A stretch of 64,000 bases of DNA from Actinophytocola sp963825445 (GTDB lineage Bacteria; Actinomycetota; Actinomycetes; Mycobacteriales; Pseudonocardiaceae), in assembly GCA_963825445.1 (NCBI GenBank), contig CAWGTM010000011.1, forward strand, positions 1-64,000, in the 5' to 3' direction. Under the pieces are notes generated by a model that had not been told where the DNA came from, did not search any database, and saw nothing but the letters and a program-made list of their open reading frames with translations. The position numbers were made by a program, and so were the translations under genes. Numbering within the stretch: the stretch's first letter is position 1; each line of letters begins with the position of its first letter. Shown piece after piece: positions 60,580 through 64,000 of the stretch.

Positions 60580-61668
60580 CAGGGGCTGACGCCAACTCGG
60601 CGCCAGGCCCAGGTGGTACAGGCTCAGCCCCGTCGCTCCCGCATCGCGCAGACGGGTCACGTGCGTCGGGAATTCGGCCGGGTCCGTCGGCGGCAGGACC
60701 GTCACGTACGCGTCCACGTCCCGGCCCGTCTCGACGGCCGCGGCCACCAGATCCGCGCTCGCCCGCGTTGTGGGCCACGCCGGGACCACCAGCGCCGCCA
60801 CGTCGGCCGCCGCGGTCGGGGTCAGGCCCGGTGAGGCGCCCGTCGCCCACGGGTCGGGGTGGGCGTGCAGGGTGACCGGGACGTCCGGGACATACGTCGC
60901 CAGATGGGCCAGGACCGCGGCCCGCAGGGCGTCCGTCGACTCCTGTCGCGTGCCCAGCAGTTCGGGGGACATCGGGACCTCACCCACCTGGCCGTGTGCC
61001 TCCGCGTGCACCGCCGCGCGCAGGGTGTCCACCACTTCCTCCGGGTCCAGGCCGCGCGCCGACCAGGCGGACCGGCACGCCGGGCAGCAGCACACCGACA
61101 GCCACCGGGCGGCCATCGGGGAGAACGCGCCGTCGGTCTTCTCGTGGTGCGACAGGTGTGTCAGGCCCAGCTGGCCGCACGCCTCCAGCGATACGGCGTC
61201 CACCTCGGCGCCGGCCACCGCCTCACCCGCCAGCAGCGCCGCGTACTCCCGCACCTCCGGCCGCGCCGGGCACAGCGCGTACCGGTACCGCTCGCCGAAG
61301 CAGTTCACCACCGACAGTCCCTCGGCGCCCAGCCCGCTGTTGTGCGTCAACACGATCCACGCCGACACGCGAAGGCCCGCCGCCCGCAGCTCGGCCGCCG
61401 CCACCCCGAACGAGTCCGGCGTCGGCATCCAGTCCGGCTCGCGGGGCGACAGCTCACGACCACTCCACACCACGTCCCGCACCGGCCGGTACAGCGCCGC
61501 GTACCGGGCGTCGATCAGCTGGTGGCGCGGGTGCAGCGGGGTGGCCGCGCGGGTCGAGTGGTACGCGGCCGCCAGCGCCACGGTGTCCACACCGGACTCG
61601 ATCACCCGGGAGGCGAAGTCCGGATCGCCCAACACGTCCCACGGGTACGCGTGACCGGTGATCCTCAT
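60559..61668 (-). CDS. Conserved protein of unknown function beside a uronate dehydrogenase
   Basis: 369 residues, not recognised. MRITGHAYPWDVLGDPDFAS then DTVALAAAYHSTRAATPLHP looks like the start of an (alpha/beta)8 barrel. VDAVSLEACGQLGLTHLSHH may be an active-site strand. A CCCPACRSAW stretch (about residue 190) is a candidate metal site. The C-terminal GLSLYHLGLAPSWRQPLLGV ends a final strand-helix unit. It is the last gene of an operon with uronate dehydrogenase and ABC permeases and overlaps the dehydrogenase by four bases, so it may act on the same sugar acid. No family name is offered. Confidence 0.7.
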   Translation of the reverse strand: MRITGHAYPWDVLGDPDFASRVIESGVDTVALAAAYHSTRAATPLHPRHQLIDARYAALYRPVRDVVWSGRELSPREPDWMPTPDSFGVAAAELRAAGLRVSAWIVLTHNSGLGAEGLSVVNCFGERYRYALCPARPEVREYAALLAGEAVAGAEVDAVSLEACGQLGLTHLSHHEKTDGAFSPMAARWLSVCCCPACRSAWSARGLDPEEVVDTLRAAVHAEAHGQVGEVPMSPELLGTRQESTDALRAAVLAHLATYVPDVPVTLHAHPDPWATGASPGLTPTAAADVAALVVPAWPTTRASADLVAAAVETGRDVDAYVTVLPPTDPAEFPTHVTRLRDAGATGLSLYHLGLAPSWRQPLLGVRPA

Positions 61669-62444
61669 GAGGCGTCCAGGTCGGGTGAGCAGAACTCCCC
61701 GCCCAGGAAGGTCTTCTCCAACTCGTCGGCCGGGGACACGTCGTCCGCGTAGCGTTCCGAATCGTCCTGCGGGGAATAGCCCATGGCGCGTGCCTCACCC
61801 AACGAGTACCGCCCGCGAGTGTTCGCCGACGAACCCCAGACCACCCGGAAACCCGGCCGTGGCACGGAGATCGCCGCCTCCATCAGCCGGCCGCAGTCGT
61901 CCGGCGACAGCCACGTGCCCAGCATCCGTTCGGTGGTCGGCCGCTCCACGCACGTGCCGATCCGCACGCAGATCACCGCCAGCCCGTAGCGGTCGTGGTA
62001 CAGGCTGCCGAGCGCCTCGCCCGTCACCTTGCTCACGCCGTAGTACGTGTCCGGTTGCGGGAAAAGGTAGTCCGGCGCGGGACCGCCGTAGTCGCGGTGG
62101 AAGCCGACCGCGTGGTTGCTGCTCGCGAAGATCACCCGTTCCACGCCTGCGTGCCTGGCGGCCTCCAGAACCGTGTACGTGCCGTGGATGTTGGTCTCGA
62201 GAATGTCCTTCCAGGACCCCTCGCGACTCAACCCTCCCAGGTGGATGACAGCGTCCACATCGGAGCACGCGGCCCGCATGGCCGCCAGGTCGGTGACCGA
62301 TCCCACGACCGTCTCCACCCCGTCCCCTGGCTCGATCGGGACCTGGTCGAGCAGCCGCAGCACCCGCCCGTCGGCCGCGAGCCGGGGGCGCAGGAACGTG
62401 CCGACCATACCCGCGGCACCGGTCAGCAGGATTCGTTGCGTCAA
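61665..62444 (-). CDS. NAD-dependent uronate dehydrogenase-like epimerase family protein
   Basis: A 259-residue short extended SDR. The Rossmann motif is ILLTGAAGMVGTFLRPRLAA, the active site shows IFASSNHAVGFHRD and the catalytic YGVSK. VDAVIHLGGLSREGSW and GEALGSLYHDRYGLAVICVR are typical of uronate dehydrogenase (Udh), which oxidises glucuronate/galacturonate to aldarate lactones. A TTG at 62444 overlapping the permease stop is taken as the start. It sits between two ABC permeases and the unknown barrel-like protein, consistent with uronic-acid use. Confidence 0.85.
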   Translation of the reverse strand: MTQRILLTGAAGMVGTFLRPRLAADGRVLRLLDQVPIEPGDGVETVVGSVTDLAAMRAACSDVDAVIHLGGLSREGSWKDILETNIHGTYTVLEAARHAGVERVIFASSNHAVGFHRDYGGPAPDYLFPQPDTYYGVSKVTGEALGSLYHDRYGLAVICVRIGTCVERPTTERMLGTWLSPDDCGRLMEAAISVPRPGFRVVWGSSANTRGRYSLGEARAMGYSPQDDSERYADDVSPADELEKTFLGGEFCSPDLDAS

Positions 62445-63271
62445 GTGGGCTCCTTCAACCTGGTCACCAGCTGTGTCGGGTTCACGAACCGTAGCGCTAT
62501 CACCAGCAACACGAGCATCGATCCCGTGTAGATGACCGCCATGGCGTCCACCGCCTGCTGCGCCCGGATGCCCGCCGAGAACATCGACTCGTACAGCGAC
62601 ACCACCAGCGTCTGGCTGCCCGGCCCGGCCGTGAGGAACGTCAGCTCGAACATCCCGACCGTCCGCACGAGCACGAGGATCGACGCGGCCAGGATGCCCG
62701 GGATGAGCAGCGGGGCCAGCACCCGGCCGAACACGGCGGCCGTGTTGGCACCGCACATGCGTGCGGCCGCCTCGATCTTCGGGTCGATCTGCTCGATGAA
62801 CGGCGTCATGGTCATCACCACGAACGGCACGCACGGCACCAGGTTCGCCACGATCACCCCGGTGATACTTCCGGCGAGGTCGAACTTGTACAGGACGGTC
62901 GCGAGGGGAATGCCGTATGTCATGGGCGGCATGAGGATCGGCAGCAGGAACATCACCATCACGAGCTTCTTGCCCGGGAAGTTCCGCCGCGCCAACGCGT
63001 ACGCGGTCGGCACACCGATCGCGACGGACAGCACCACCACGGCGACCGCCACCTGCACGGTCACCAGCAGCACGTCCAGCAGGTTCAGCTCGCTCCACGC
63101 GGTCGAGTACCAGGCGGCCGTCAGCCCGTTCGGCCACCAGGTGCCGAACCACTGCGTGGCGAACGAGTTCACCACCACCGAGGCGACCAGCCCCACCAGG
63201 TTGATCAGGAAGAACGCCACCAGGCCCCAGACCACCCAGGCGCCGGGGCTGCCCACGAGAGACTTCCTCAT
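62441..63271 (-). CDS. ABC transporter permease (spermidine/iron/sugar-acid type)
   Basis: 276 residues from an ATG at 63271 with six membrane segments. The loop EQIDPKIEAAARMCGANTAA and VFGRVLAPLLIPGILAASIL is the EAA motif of PotC/FbpB-like permeases. An alternative start at 63313 is less likely because the ATG at 63271 overlaps the previous stop (ATGA). With the upstream permease it forms a heterodimeric channel for a solute that, given the uronate dehydrogenase, may be a sugar acid. Confidence 0.88.
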   Translation of the reverse strand: MRKSLVGSPGAWVVWGLVAFFLINLVGLVASVVVNSFATQWFGTWWPNGLTAAWYSTAWSELNLLDVLLVTVQVAVAVVVLSVAIGVPTAYALARRNFPGKKLVMVMFLLPILMPPMTYGIPLATVLYKFDLAGSITGVIVANLVPCVPFVVMTMTPFIEQIDPKIEAAARMCGANTAAVFGRVLAPLLIPGILAASILVLVRTVGMFELTFLTAGPGSQTLVVSLYESMFSAGIRAQQAVDAMAVIYTGSMLVLLVIALRFVNPTQLVTRLKEPT

Positions 63272-64000
63272 CCCTTGCCTCCCGTCGCGCCGCGGTAGAG
63301 CCGGGACCGCCACAGCAGCACCAGCCCGATCACCGCGAGCATCACCACCGCCATGATCATCGCGATGGCCGAGCCGAGCGGGTAGTCGGTGTCGCGGAAC
63401 GCCGACTCGTACGCGGCGATGGAGATCACCCGGGTCTCCCCCTGCGGCAGGCCCACCAGGTACGCCGACGGGAACACCGAGAACGCCAGCACGAACGTGA
63501 GACAGAACGTGATCGCGAGGCCCGGCGCGAGCAGCGGCAGCGTGATGTAGCGGAACCGCCGCCGCCAGTCGGCACCCAGCGTGGCCGCCGCCTGCTCGAG
63601 TGACGGGTCGATGCCGGACAGATAGGACAGTGTCAACAGGAACGCGAACGGGAAGCCCGTGATGATCAGCGAGAACAGCACACCCCAGTAGTTGTGCACC
63701 AAGCGGAGCGGCTCGTCGGACAACCCGATCGCCATGATGATCTTGTTGAACCAGCCGACCGGGCCGAGGTACTGGATCAGCCCCTCGGCCGTGAGCACCG
63801 TGCCGAGCGTGATCGGGATGACGAGGATCGTGGTGAGCAACCGCTTGCCACGGAACCTCCCGCGCATCCGGTAGGCGATGGGGATCGACGCGAGCACGTT
63901 GATCAGCGCGGCCGGGATGGCGAGCCGCAGCGTGATCCAGATGGTGTCCCGCAGGTACGGGTCGCCGAAGAACTTCTCGTAGTTCGCGAACGGCCCGCCG
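63268..64000 (-). CDS. ABC transporter permease, cut at the window edge
   Basis: The first residues lie outside the window. The visible 244 residues start GPFANYEKFFGDPYLRDTIW, a typical periplasmic loop before membrane segment 2, and contain the EAA motif IDPSLEQAAATLGADWRRRF then RYITLPLLAPGLAITFCLTF. It is the partner of the permease that follows by a four-base overlap. A binding protein and an ATPase gene are expected just outside. Confidence 0.88.
   Translation of the reverse strand, partial: GGPFANYEKFFGDPYLRDTIWITLRLAIPAALINVLASIPIAYRMRGRFRGKRLLTTILVIPITLGTVLTAEGLIQYLGPVGWFNKIIMAIGLSDEPLRLVHNYWGVLFSLIITGFPFAFLLTLSYLSGIDPSLEQAAATLGADWRRRFRYITLPLLAPGLAITFCLTFVLAFSVFPSAYLVGLPQGETRVISIAAYESAFRDTDYPLGSAIAMIMAVVMLAVIGLVLLWRSRLYRGATGGKG

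Overview
The window is not one natural piece of DNA. It is a join of three segments whose genes point to three different bacterial phyla. Segment A (1 to about 6483) carries two large, repeat-rich surface or extracellular proteins of planctomycete type. The one complete N-terminus has the 'RRLRFE...SRRLLA' signature found in many secreted planctomycete proteins. Segment B (about 6484 to 14256) looks alphaproteobacterial, probably Sphingomonadales: an EAL protein, an LprI-like inhibitor, a YadA-like trimeric adhesin, class II DAHP synthase and a carotenoid oxygenase with a divergent TetR regulator. Segment C (about 14257 to 64000) is high-GC actinobacterial DNA, probably Pseudonocardiales. At both joins a gene on each side is cut off in mid-domain. 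Segments A and B are full of single-base frameshifts, while segment C is almost clean, so the segments differ in sequence quality as well as in origin. The likely cause is a chimeric contig, not gene transfer.

Segment C, left part. A minus-strand group (14257-18406) holds lutB (truncated), lutA, a fumarylacetoacetate-hydrolase-family enzyme and a secreted GH29 alpha-L-fucosidase. These fit a route from fucosylated glycans through diketo-deoxyfuconate to pyruvate and L-lactate. A divergent plus-strand operon (18674-24051) encodes an acyl-CoA ligase, two acyl-CoA dehydrogenases, an enoyl-CoA hydratase and a two-domain VOC protein. After it come a GNAT enzyme, a decayed receptor-kinase locus, a LamG protein, a DUF6000-like protein and a large cell-surface protein with Cna-B/carboxypeptidase-regulatory-like repeats.

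Segment C, middle. A galactoside locus has a sugar ABC transporter (binding protein and two permeases) with a GH36 alpha-galactosidase on the minus strand, diverging from deoR-galT. The 683-base gap between them contains palindromes and a possible folded RNA. Next are a GT1 glycosyltransferase and a HelR-type RNA polymerase-protecting ATPase. The HelR leader holds a near-perfect rifamycin-associated element, a -35/-10 promoter, an immediate intrinsic terminator and a tiny leader ORF. A DHDPS-like aldolase with its LysR regulator, and a secreted PQQ-type sugar dehydrogenase, follow.

Segment C, right part. An NAD-dependent formate dehydrogenase operon (fdsGBAD, with one frameshift in fdsB) is followed, after an MFS exporter with its ArsR-like repressor, by an fhs - cyclodeaminase - homocysteine methyltransferase operon. 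Together they suggest one-carbon handling from formate. The last 9 kb hold a DMT exporter/F420 oxidoreductase/hydrolase operon with a LysR regulator, an ECF sigma factor with a SnoaL-like tail, an aminoglycoside-phosphotransferase-fold kinase, and a sugar-acid locus (two ABC permeases, uronate dehydrogenase, unknown TIM-barrel-like protein) that runs off the end.

Elaborate inverted repeats sit at three convergent gene ends in segment C. Two of them begin at the stop codon with the same TAACCCCC(C)GGCGAGTC edge. No tRNA, rRNA, CRISPR array or insertion sequence was seen.
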